A DNA stretch of 64,000 nucleotides from Polyangium spumosum. Lineage in GTDB: Bacteria; Myxococcota_A; Polyangia; Polyangiales; Polyangiaceae. The position numbers and the translations under genes are program-made. This document shows positions 8,553 through 16,202 of this stretch, piece after piece; the first letter of the stretch is position 1, and each line of letters opens with the position of its first letter. Under the pieces are notes generated by a model. That model was not told the origin of the DNA. It did no database searches and was given only the letters and a program-made list of their open reading frames with translations. The stretch is from contig NZ_WJIE01000003.1 of the NCBI RefSeq assembly GCF_009649845.1, positions 868,001 to 932,000 of the forward strand, written 5' to 3'.

Positions 8553-9907
8553 GGGTCAGTCTTGCTCCCTTTTTGTAGGTTGTTCAACCTCGATCTGACT
8601 TCCGCGTTGGCGGCGCTGTTGGGTCCGCCCTTCGACCTGGGCTGCCTGTGGTCGACGTGCGCTTCATTTTCGGGCGGCGACACGCCTTTTTGGTGCTTCT
8701 GCGGTCGAACGAGAGGTTCGCCCGTCCGATCGTCCTTGAGCGCGCCGCCGTTTCTTGCTTCGTTTTCGGACAAGAACCTTCGTTTCTGTGCCTTTGTGTA
8801 GTCCTTTCCTGGACCAACACTCGAATGATCTTCGAGGTGTGAATAGGGGCCAGCTCCCGAGTCACCTGACGTCTTCGGCGCGCTCGCAGCCCCACCGCTC
8901 CCCGCCCCGCCCTTCGGCTTCGCCCCTTTCGGTTTTCCGAAGGGCCGCGTCCTGGTCCGGACTGTCGTCTTCGGCGCGCTCGCTCCCCCGCCGCTCCCTG
9001 TTGACAACGACTGCCCATCATGCTTCCCGGCGGGCTTCTTCCCTCCGTTCGGCTGGAAGTTCTTGTGCCGCGAATGGCAAAACCCCTTGATGCACTCGTA
9101 AGCTCGTTCGAGGCGCGCGGTCTCCTCGGGCGTTTGGCGCCAGGTCTCGTATTGCCATACGTCACCCGGTTCTACCTCGCTCGGGTCCTTCGGCACGGGT
9201 GGCTCGACCGGGGGCGGCCGATTCGCCGCGACGACGACGGGCTCCATGCGGTCCTCGACGAGGACCTTCGTGCAATTCCGCGAGCCCGTGCCGCCGCGCC
9301 GCCGCGTCTGTCCCGGGTCCTGGCACCGCCGGGACGGCTCGACCTCGCGGGGGCTCTCCACGACAACGACGGGCTCCGTGCGGGCCCGGACGACGACCCT
9401 CGTGCAAGTACGCGAGCCCGTGCCGCCACGCCGCGCCTGCCCCGCCTCGGGACACCACTCGCTCCGCTTCGCAATCGGCCGCGGCTTCGGCTTCGAGGGC
9501 TCGGGCCTTTTGCTCTCCTCCTTCTTCTCTTCGCCCTCTTTCACCTTCGCCACGACGACACGGGGCTTCGGCGGCGCCGGGCATTCGAGCCGATGATGCG
9601 GAATCGGCAAGAGCTTCGCGCTCCGGGGAGGGGCATTCGGGTCGAATACGTATACCGCGAGGCCATTGCGCCTCGCGATGTCCACCTCCGAGGGCGCGGT
9701 CAGGGGACCGCCGCTGGCGGTGACGGCCCAGGACGCCTGATTCTTCGGCACGTTCGGCGGACGCACGCAGACGTGAATGACGTTCGGCGCCTCGAAGACC
9801 CGGGCCATGAGCGGGTCGCGCGACGCGGCGCACCCGGTCGAAACGCACACGAATGCGACGAACGCCGCGACGACGAGCGCCGCGACGAAGAAATCCCATC
9901 GTCTCAT
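8549..9907 (-). CDS. Lipoprotein polymorphic toxin with C-terminal HNH nuclease domain
   Basis: The 452-residue protein starts at ATG 9907 after GAGGGG. It has a long hydrophobic signal with lipobox STGC. The middle contains a charged KEGEEKKEE segment and two internal repeats of about 45 residues (GGTGSRTCTRVVV and GGTGSRNCTKVLV), then a Gly/Ser/Pro linker. The last 90 residues look like an HNH/McrA-type nuclease: ENEAHVDHRQPRSKGG followed by an Asn/Leu-rich helix with NNLQKGSK. The lipid anchor plus a C-terminal nuclease plus adjacent immunity gene resembles SitA toxins of Myxococcus, which pass between kin by outer-membrane exchange. Delivery by that route here is inference. Confidence 0.8.
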   Translation of the reverse strand: MRRWDFFVAALVVAAFVAFVCVSTGCAASRDPLMARVFEAPNVIHVCVRPPNVPKNQASWAVTASGGPLTAPSEVDIARRNGLAVYVFDPNAPPRSAKLLPIPHHRLECPAPPKPRVVVAKVKEGEEKKEESKRPEPSKPKPRPIAKRSEWCPEAGQARRGGTGSRTCTRVVVRARTEPVVVVESPREVEPSRRCQDPGQTRRRGGTGSRNCTKVLVEDRMEPVVVAANRPPPVEPPVPKDPSEVEPGDVWQYETWRQTPEETARLERAYECIKGFCHSRHKNFQPNGGKKPAGKHDGQSLSTGSGGGASAPKTTVRTRTRPFGKPKGAKPKGGAGSGGAASAPKTSGDSGAGPYSHLEDHSSVGPGKDYTKAQKRRFLSENEARNGGALKDDRTGEPLVRPQKHQKGVSPPENEAHVDHRQPRSKGGPNSAANAEVRSRLNNLQKGSKTDP

Positions 9908-10422
9908 CTGGAATCCCCTCCTCGGATGAGGTCTGGCCCTATCTATCCGGAGGACGAACGGGTCGGGCAAGACAAAACACAGAGCGCGCGGACATTCCCT
10001 GTCCGGGTCGAGCCCCGACCCACCTGACCCGCACCCTCCCCCGACCCAGGTCGACCCCCCTCCGAGCCCGACGACATCCGCCGTCCTCCCTCCGAAGACG
10101 CGACTCGAACTTCGCTCGAAGAGGTCCCGCCCCTCTTCGTCTCGCACGCGTATGCCGACACGCGAGGGCTCGGACCTCTTCCCTCGTGACACGAGCGACG
10201 AAACAGGAGGACGCGCCCCGCCTCACGCGGTGCTCGGGTCGCGCGCATCGAGCCCCGCGACCTCCTCGCGCGCCGGTCGCGCGCCGCGCGACTGCGCGTT
10301 ACACAGCTCTTCCCCCCTCGGTCCAGGCGGTGCCTGGTCGGGTCGAGGGGTCGGGGTGAGGGATTCGTGCCTCTTGTCCCGCGCGCCCAACATGCGAGAG
10401 TAGGCCGCTGGAGGGTTTGCGT
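9908..10422. other. Intergenic region without a recognisable gene (515 bp)
   Basis: Upstream of both the HNH toxin (leftward) and the large TPR protein (rightward), so it should hold two divergent promoters. It is C-rich with many cgaccc and cctc tracts. ORFs in it are extensions or antisense shadows with no coding features. No clear promoter consensus or long dyad was found. Confidence 0.6.
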
Positions 10423-13400
10423 TTGCCTACCGTTCGGGATGGCTACCTCGCCGTGTTCGCGTCGGCCCGCAGCGACGCGGGGCGCGCGATGGCCCTGGCC
10501 AACGTCGCGGCCCTGCTCGCCCACCGCGGCGACAAGGTCCTCGTCGTCGACCTCGCCGTCGACTCGCCCACGCTCACGCGGTACTTCCCCGACGACACGA
10601 AGCGCCGCCCCGCCGCGTCGAGCCCGCCGTGGCAGAGGGCCCCCGCGCCCGGCGTCGTCGATCTGCTCGCCGAGATACGCGAAGAGACCCGGCGCCTGCC
10701 CGCGACGCGTGGGCCCGCAGGCGGCGCGGCGCGCGAGCTCGTCGAGCGGATCATCGAGGCCAACGACGCCACGATCCGACGCGTGCCCCTGCGTTACCCC
10801 GGCCTGCCCGAGGACCGGACGGTGGAGCTGCACTTCCTGCCCGTCGGCGGCGAGGACACGCCCCGCGAGCGCAACCGCCCGCTCGACGGGCTCGAGGCGT
10901 TCCCAGGCGTGCTCGAGGAGATCGCCGCCGCGCTGCGTGGTCGCTACGACGCGGTGCTCGTCGACGCGCCGACGGGCGAGAGCGAGACGACGGCCCTGCT
11001 CGCCTCGTACTTCGCCGACAAGCTCGTGCTGGTCCTCGACGACGCGTCCCTCGAAGAGGCGATCGACCTCGGCGCGTGGGCGCACGGGCGCCGCGCGATC
11101 GCCTCGACCGACCGGCCGATCCACCTCTTCCCGCTGCTCGTGCACATCGCCGAGGGCCCGGCGGGACGCGCGTTCGTCGAGGAGGCGCGCCCGCGGCTCG
11201 AGGGCCTGCTGCGCTCGACGCTCGCGCTGCCGACGTGTGACCTCTCGCTTTACCTCGAGCTCGCGCAGATCCCCCAGCGGAGCGCCACGAAGCCCGCCCC
11301 GCGCCTCGCCGCCGAGGTCGAGCCGACCTCGGATCCACAAGGGCTCTCGCACGCCTATTTCCGCTTCGTGCAGTGCCTCTCGAAGACGAGCCCGATCAAG
11401 GTCGGCGCGCGCGCGCGGCCCATGTCGGCGGAGCTCTTCTCGGCGATCGAGGCGCGTCGCTCGGCGCAGGCGACCCCGGCGGAGGGGCTACGTGTCGTGC
11501 CCACGGAGAGGCCGAGCTCGCCCGGGGGCCGCACGACCGACCGCCCCTCGCGCCCCGACCCGTTCTCGACACGCAAGCTCTCGGCCCAGCACGCCGAGCG
11601 CCTCGCCGAGGCCATGGCCCTCCGGGCGCAGGGCCGCAACGCGGAGGCCGCGAAGATCTGCGCGGCGATCGTGCGCGAGGCGGTGCGCGACGAGCGCGGG
11701 AGCAAGGAGACGGCGAAGGCGTTCCTCGCGCTCGGCGACCTCTCGGCGCAGACCGAGACCGGCGAGTACGACGAGGTCGTCCGGAGGTTCCACGACCGCA
11801 GGCACGAGGATCCCGACATCTTCGAGGCGGTGCTGCTCGCGCTCTACCGCAGGGGCAAGCGGCACGCGGCGCGCGAGCGCTTCGCCCTGGCGACCGACAG
11901 CCTCTCGGCCGCGCTCGAGCTCACCGGGGAGTGGAGGTTCGCAGGACAAGCCCCCTCGGTGGACCTGCGGGCCGTCGCGGCGGACGCGGCGCTCGTGCTC
12001 GGGGTGATCTCGATCGAGCGCGGCGACGACGCGCGCGCGCTCGCGGCCCTCGGCCACGCGGCGCTCGGCACGCCCGGCGAGAGCAGCCCGGCGCAACGAG
12101 AGACGGCGGCGGCCGCCGCGTGCCTCGAAGCGTTCGTGCTCGCGCGCTCGGGCAGGCCCGAGGAGGCGGCCGAGCGGGCAGGCGCCCTGCGCGAGCGGCT
12201 CGGGCCCTCGCCGGCCCCGCCGGAGGGCGCGCTCGCGGCGATCGCGGCGTGCAACGAAGGCGCCGCCCTCGGGCTCGCGGGGCGCGACGAGGACGCGCTC
12301 GCCGTGCTCGGAGCCCTCGCCGAGCGGCTCGCGGGCACGTGGCAGAGCCCCTTCCACGAGGTCTTCGCCGCGGCGGCCTACAACGAGGCGGCGGTGCTCG
12401 CGCGCGCGGGCAAGACGGAGGTGGCGCTCGAGAAGCTCGCGCGGCTGCGCGCCTCGCTCGGCGGCCTCGGCGCCGTCGTGCACCGGGTGCGCTTCTCGGC
12501 CGCGCTGCTCGAAGGGCACCTCTTCGCCACGCTCGGCCGCAGGGACGAGGCGATCACGCGCCTCGAGGCCCTGCAGGACGCGCTGCGCTGGGTGGATGTT
12601 TGTCTCGATCACCCGGGCGAGATCTACATGCGCGAGCGCCGCGCCGACATCGCCTGGTACCTCACGCTGATGCGCGAAGAGGCGCGCGGCGCTGATCCGC
12701 TGCCGGGGCTCTTGCAGGCGAGCGAGGAGGAGAGCGACGCGCGGCACGGGCGCGTGCACCTGCGCGCGGCGTTCGAGCTCGTGCGGCACGGGCGCAGGCT
12801 CGACGACCTCGGCGCCCACCGCGCGGCCGTCGCCTGTTACGAGGAGGCGATGTCGCGGCTCGAGCGCGCCGGCTCGCGTCCGCCGGGCGACGCGTCGATG
12901 CTCGCGTGCGCGGGCCTCGTGGCCCTCTCGCGAGGCGCGGCGCAGCGCGGGATCCCGCTGCTGCGCAAGGCGGCCGAGCAAGGTGGGACGGCCGCGCTGC
13001 AAGGGCCACTCGAGCGCATGCGTGGCGAAGGGCTCGATGTCGAGGCGCTCGTGTCGGCCGTGCGCGAGGCGTTCGACTGGGTCCCGAAGGAGCGCACCGA
13101 CGCGCTGCGCGCCGCCGATCCGCTCGGCGTGACGTTGATCCGCGCGCTCGTCTACCCGGGCCGCGCGCCCGAGCCGCTCCTGCCCTCGCTGCCCTTCCCG
13201 CCCGCCGCCGCGCGGTTCGCCGCCTCGGCGACGCCTGCGCTCGCGCAGAACGCGCCTGGCCTGCCGCAGGCCGCTGCGCTGACGCACGTCGGGCGCCTGC
13301 TCTTGCTCGATCCGCCCGACGGCACGGAGAACGACCTCGCCACGTTTGGCCCGCTCGCGGCCGAGCCTTTGAGGTCGCCGCGTGTCTCGCCGCTCTCGCT

Positions 13401-14016
13401 CGCGTCGCCGCTCACCTGGCCCGAGCGGCTCGGCGCGCTCACGGGTTCGGCGGACGACGTGGCGAGCGTGCTCGACGCGCTGTACCCGCGCACGCAGCCG
13501 CTCGCGGCGCTCATCACCTGGCAGTCGACGCGTGTCGACGGCGCGCGCGTCTCGGCCGCCCCGCTCGCGGTCGAGGTGGAGCCGCGGGACGGCGCGACCT
13601 TCCGCATCGCGGTGCTCTCCGACGTGCATGGGCACGATCGGCTGGTGTACGACGGCGTCACGTCGATCCAGATCCGCGACGGCCAGGGCCCGTCTGCGCC
13701 TCGCCGCGTGGCGACGCCCCTGCTCGCGTTGTGGCGCGCGCTCGTGATGGGCCCGCACGTGGCGTTCGTGCTCTCGGTCTCCCCCGTCTCGTCGTCGCCC
13801 GCGAGGGTCGTGCTCACGGGCGCGCCGCGTGAGCCCGGCACGGGCATCCTGCGCGTCGAGCTCCACGTCGATCGTGTGCTCCTGGCGCGGCGTGATCCCG
13901 CCGCGCTCCGGCGTGTCGTCGCCGAGGACGTCGACGGCGTCGTGCACCACTTCGAGGTCGAGGCGACGGTCGGCAAGATCGAAACCTCGCTCTTCGACCG
14001 CATTCCAGGTTTGTAA
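10423..14016 (+). CDS. Large TPR protein with a degenerate ParA/MinD-like N-terminal domain
   Basis: The 1,197-residue protein begins with a P-loop-like fold, AMALANVAALLAHRGDKVLVVD, characteristic of the family whose Walker A reads KGGxGR-[ST]-MALANVA. Here the P-loop reads ASARSDAGRA, so the catalytic lysine and glycines are missing; ATP hydrolysis is unlikely. Residues about 390-900 are Ala/Leu/Arg-rich TPR-like helical repeats. The C-terminal 270 residues look globular and unrecognised. TTG 10423 is preferred because GGAGGG ends 7 bp upstream; the in-frame TTG 10417 abuts that site. It may be a scaffold for a regulatory or positioning complex. Confidence 0.85.
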   Translation: MPTVRDGYLAVFASARSDAGRAMALANVAALLAHRGDKVLVVDLAVDSPTLTRYFPDDTKRRPAASSPPWQRAPAPGVVDLLAEIREETRRLPATRGPAGGAARELVERIIEANDATIRRVPLRYPGLPEDRTVELHFLPVGGEDTPRERNRPLDGLEAFPGVLEEIAAALRGRYDAVLVDAPTGESETTALLASYFADKLVLVLDDASLEEAIDLGAWAHGRRAIASTDRPIHLFPLLVHIAEGPAGRAFVEEARPRLEGLLRSTLALPTCDLSLYLELAQIPQRSATKPAPRLAAEVEPTSDPQGLSHAYFRFVQCLSKTSPIKVGARARPMSAELFSAIEARRSAQATPAEGLRVVPTERPSSPGGRTTDRPSRPDPFSTRKLSAQHAERLAEAMALRAQGRNAEAAKICAAIVREAVRDERGSKETAKAFLALGDLSAQTETGEYDEVVRRFHDRRHEDPDIFEAVLLALYRRGKRHAARERFALATDSLSAALELTGEWRFAGQAPSVDLRAVAADAALVLGVISIERGDDARALAALGHAALGTPGESSPAQRETAAAAACLEAFVLARSGRPEEAAERAGALRERLGPSPAPPEGALAAIAACNEGAALGLAGRDEDALAVLGALAERLAGTWQSPFHEVFAAAAYNEAAVLARAGKTEVALEKLARLRASLGGLGAVVHRVRFSAALLEGHLFATLGRRDEAITRLEALQDALRWVDVCLDHPGEIYMRERRADIAWYLTLMREEARGADPLPGLLQASEEESDARHGRVHLRAAFELVRHGRRLDDLGAHRAAVACYEEAMSRLERAGSRPPGDASMLACAGLVALSRGAAQRGIPLLRKAAEQGGTAALQGPLERMRGEGLDVEALVSAVREAFDWVPKERTDALRAADPLGVTLIRALVYPGRAPEPLLPSLPFPPAAARFAASATPALAQNAPGLPQAAALTHVGRLLLLDPPDGTENDLATFGPLAAEPLRSPRVSPLSLASPLTWPERLGALTGSADDVASVLDALYPRTQPLAALITWQSTRVDGARVSAAPLAVEVEPRDGATFRIAVLSDVHGHDRLVYDGVTSIQIRDGQGPSAPRRVATPLLALWRALVMGPHVAFVLSVSPVSSSPARVVLTGAPREPGTGILRVELHVDRVLLARRDPAALRRVVAEDVDGVVHHFEVEATVGKIETSLFDRIPGL

Positions 14017-14112
14017 GTCCGGACGGCGCTTGTCGCGCCGTTCCTGCGCAACCTGCGCAGCCTTCAGGGCGATCCGACGTAGAACCGGGCGTCAACGGCG
14101 TGGCATGCCGCT

Positions 14113-14128
14113 TGGCACGTGACGTGCT
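14113..14128 (+). promoter_or_regulatory. Candidate sigma-54 (-24/-12) promoter
   Basis: TGGCACG-TGAC-GTGCT matches the sigma-54 consensus TGGCACG-N4-TTGCW except for one T-to-G change, with GG and GC elements at the correct spacing. Transcription would start near 14140, 40 bp before the methyltransferase-like ATG. Sigma-54 promoters are common in myxobacteria. Derived from sequence alone. Confidence 0.45.
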
Positions 14129-14180
14129 TACGTGTACACGTTCGTCCGTCCGCGCCACGTTTTCCTGCCTGGACTGCATC

Positions 14181-14711
14181 ATGGAACACGTCGTCCTGCC
14201 AACCGCTCGTGTCGCCGCTCCCCTGGAGGGGTATCGGCCGGAGCTCGAGCCGTTTCATCCGTCGGCGAGCCATCGGATGGACATGGCGGCGCTCTTGACG
14301 ATGCTCGACGAGCTCTCGTTCCGCTCGATGCTGGACGTCGGCCACCGGACCGGGCTCGTGGTGCGTGAGGCGCGGGAGCGTCATCCGGGGCGGCGCATCG
14401 ACGGCGTCGATCGATTCGACTTCGGCGCGGGCGAGGCGGCGCGGCGGCTGCGACGGCGTTACGACGTCATCACGGCGGTCCATACGCTGAACCAGGCGAC
14501 GAACCTGGATCGGGCCGCGGCGAACCTGGCCGATCACCTCACGGCGGGCGGGCACCTCTTGATCGTGCAATCGACCCCGGCGTCCGCGGGGCTCGGCGTG
14601 AAATACCTCGACCCGCGGGAGCTCGACCTCGCGCTCTCCCCGCACGGCCTCCGGCGGATGCGGCGGCTCGAATACGGCAACGAGCTCCTGGTGTATCGAA
14701 AAGACGGATAG
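14181..14711 (+). CDS. Class I SAM-dependent methyltransferase-like protein
   Basis: The 176-residue protein shows a shortened Rossmann methyltransferase pattern: motif I-like SMLDVGHRTG, an acidic strand RIDGVDRFDFG, a motif-IV-like YDVITAVHTLNQ, and GGHLLIVQSTP. The glycine-rich loop is atypical (VGHRTG rather than GxGxG), so binding of S-adenosylmethionine is possible but not assured. ATG 14181 follows a candidate sigma-54 promoter; upstream in-frame codons lack family features. It converges with the SIR2-SLOG gene with only 10 bp between the stops. Substrate unknown. Confidence 0.75.
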   Translation: MEHVVLPTARVAAPLEGYRPELEPFHPSASHRMDMAALLTMLDELSFRSMLDVGHRTGLVVREARERHPGRRIDGVDRFDFGAGEAARRLRRRYDVITAVHTLNQATNLDRAAANLADHLTAGGHLLIVQSTPASAGLGVKYLDPRELDLALSPHGLRRMRRLEYGNELLVYRKDG

Positions 14712-14721
14712 CCGCGGCGCT

Positions 14722-16116
14722 TCACGCCCCGAGCCGCCCGAGGCAGCGCTCGATCGCCGCGAGGATCGTGGCCTCGTCCCTCGTCTCCGCCCCGAGCGCC
14801 TCGAACGAGGCCGCGTCGACCTCGCGAGGGAGGTCCTCCGCGGGCATTACGCGCAGGGCCTCGTGAATCACCCGCGCCGCGTGCCCCGTGGCCGCGATGG
14901 GCAACACGACGAGGCCCTGGGCCTTCGCGATCTCGAACTCTTCGAGCACCCCGGGCGCGGGCGCGCCGCGGCGCAACCCTCCCACCACGATCATCACGCC
15001 CGATTGCGCGATCAGGTCTTCCCGTGATTTCCGCTTCCACGCGTCCAGCGCCGCGCCGGGCGGGACCACCTCGCGCACGGGGCGCACGACGAGCCGCCTC
15101 GAAATGGCCGCGGCCGATCGCCCGTCGAGCGCCTCGACGAGCCCCGTCACCGCGGCGGGGCCAACGACGCGCCCGAGCCCCGTCACGAGCCGCAGGTCCT
15201 TCGCCCCCACGATCCGCCCGACGCCCCGCGCGATCGCCGAGACGAACACTTTTTCTTTTTCGTCCCCGTCCTCCGGGAAGCTGCCCGACACGAACACGCT
15301 CCGCTGCGCCCGACGCCGCTCGAGTCGACGCAGGATGTCCGTGATCTGCGCGTAATCCTCGACGACGATCGTCCGGACGCCATAACGGCGCAGGTCCGCG
15401 ACGACGTGCTCGAACCGCTGCGCCTCGTAGGCGCCCGACGGCCGCCTCAGGATCGTGTAATGCTGGCGCTGGCCGTCCTCGAAGCACCGGCGCAGCTCGG
15501 CGAAGACGTGCCCGAGGTTCGGATCGGTGAAGCTCAGGCCGAGGAACAGGAACGTGCGCGTCGTGAGGTCGCTCCCGAGGAGCTGCAAGAACCCCGGGCG
15601 CTTGCGCGAATAAAGCTCGTAATCGTCCTTCGTCAAGACGACCTCGTCCGGCTGCGAGGCCGTGCCGTGCATCTTGTAGAGCACCGCGTCGGCCTCGAGG
15701 TCCGAGGTCGTGAGGTCGCCGCTGCGTGATTTCACGTCGAGGACCCGGCCCGCCTGCCGCCACGCGGCCTCGAGGATCTCGTCGTAGTTCGTGGTCCAGA
15801 CATGGCCGAACGGGAGCCGGGCCAGGATGCGGTGGTTGTCCGGGATCACGACCTCCCGATCGAACGTGCGCCGGACGAGGGCGGCGAGGTGGGCGCGGCT
15901 GCCGGCGTACCGATTGACGTGGAATTGAGCGAGGGAGACGAGGTCGTGCTCTTTGCCGACGTCGAGCCCGATCTCGCGCGCCATGCCCTCGAGCAGCTTG
16001 CCCCAGCCGGGCAGGTCGGCGGCGAGCGACAAACCCGCCCCGACGAAGAGGGCCGCGGTCCCGCGCTCGAGCGCGTCGACGTAATCTCGCAGGAAATCGG
16101 TGAGGCCCTGATCCAT
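14722..16116 (-). CDS. SIR2-SLOG (STALD) protein, ThsA-like NADase effector candidate
   Basis: The 464-residue protein has an N-terminal SIR2-like domain: GAGLS (26-30), TTNYD with N110 and D112, KMHG with H150, and LFLGLSFTDPN. The N110/H150 pair has the same 40-residue spacing as the catalytic Asn and His of Thoeris ThsA. The C-terminal 175 residues look like a SLOG nucleotide-binding domain of the STALD type: VFVSGSFPE, LVTGLGRVVG, GVMIVVGG and a closing EFEIAKAQGLVVLPIAATG. In ThsA this domain senses a cyclic ADP-ribose signal and turns on NAD destruction. ATG 16116 has a GGAGGAG upstream; the longer reading frame adds a non-conserved leader. It is divergent, 86 bp from the SLOG-nucleosidase gene. 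No TIR gene is adjacent. Confidence 0.88.
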   Translation of the reverse strand: MDQGLTDFLRDYVDALERGTAALFVGAGLSLAADLPGWGKLLEGMAREIGLDVGKEHDLVSLAQFHVNRYAGSRAHLAALVRRTFDREVVIPDNHRILARLPFGHVWTTNYDEILEAAWRQAGRVLDVKSRSGDLTTSDLEADAVLYKMHGTASQPDEVVLTKDDYELYSRKRPGFLQLLGSDLTTRTFLFLGLSFTDPNLGHVFAELRRCFEDGQRQHYTILRRPSGAYEAQRFEHVVADLRRYGVRTIVVEDYAQITDILRRLERRRAQRSVFVSGSFPEDGDEKEKVFVSAIARGVGRIVGAKDLRLVTGLGRVVGPAAVTGLVEALDGRSAAAISRRLVVRPVREVVPPGAALDAWKRKSREDLIAQSGVMIVVGGLRRGAPAPGVLEEFEIAKAQGLVVLPIAATGHAARVIHEALRVMPAEDLPREVDAASFEALGAETRDEATILAAIERCLGRLGA

Positions 16117-16146
16117 GCTCCGGCTCCTCCATCCCTCGGCCCGCGC

Positions 16147-16173
16147 CGGGTGTTTGCTCGAAGCGTACACCCG
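16147..16173. promoter_or_regulatory. Dyad in the divergent SIR2-SLOG / SLOG-nucleosidase promoter region
   Basis: CGGGTGT and ACACCCG are perfect 7-bp inverted arms separated by 13 bp, centred in the 86-bp space between the two divergent genes. It could be an operator controlling both. No regulator gene is next to it. Confidence 0.4.
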
Positions 16174-16202
16174 AGGCGCCGCGCCTGGTAGACTCCGCCG
16201 TC

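Noticed and set aside
11488..13950. 820-residue minus-strand open frame
   Set aside because: Antisense shadow of the 10423-14016 TPR gene; composition is Arg/Ala/His-rich with no domain, as expected opposite GC-rich coding sequence.
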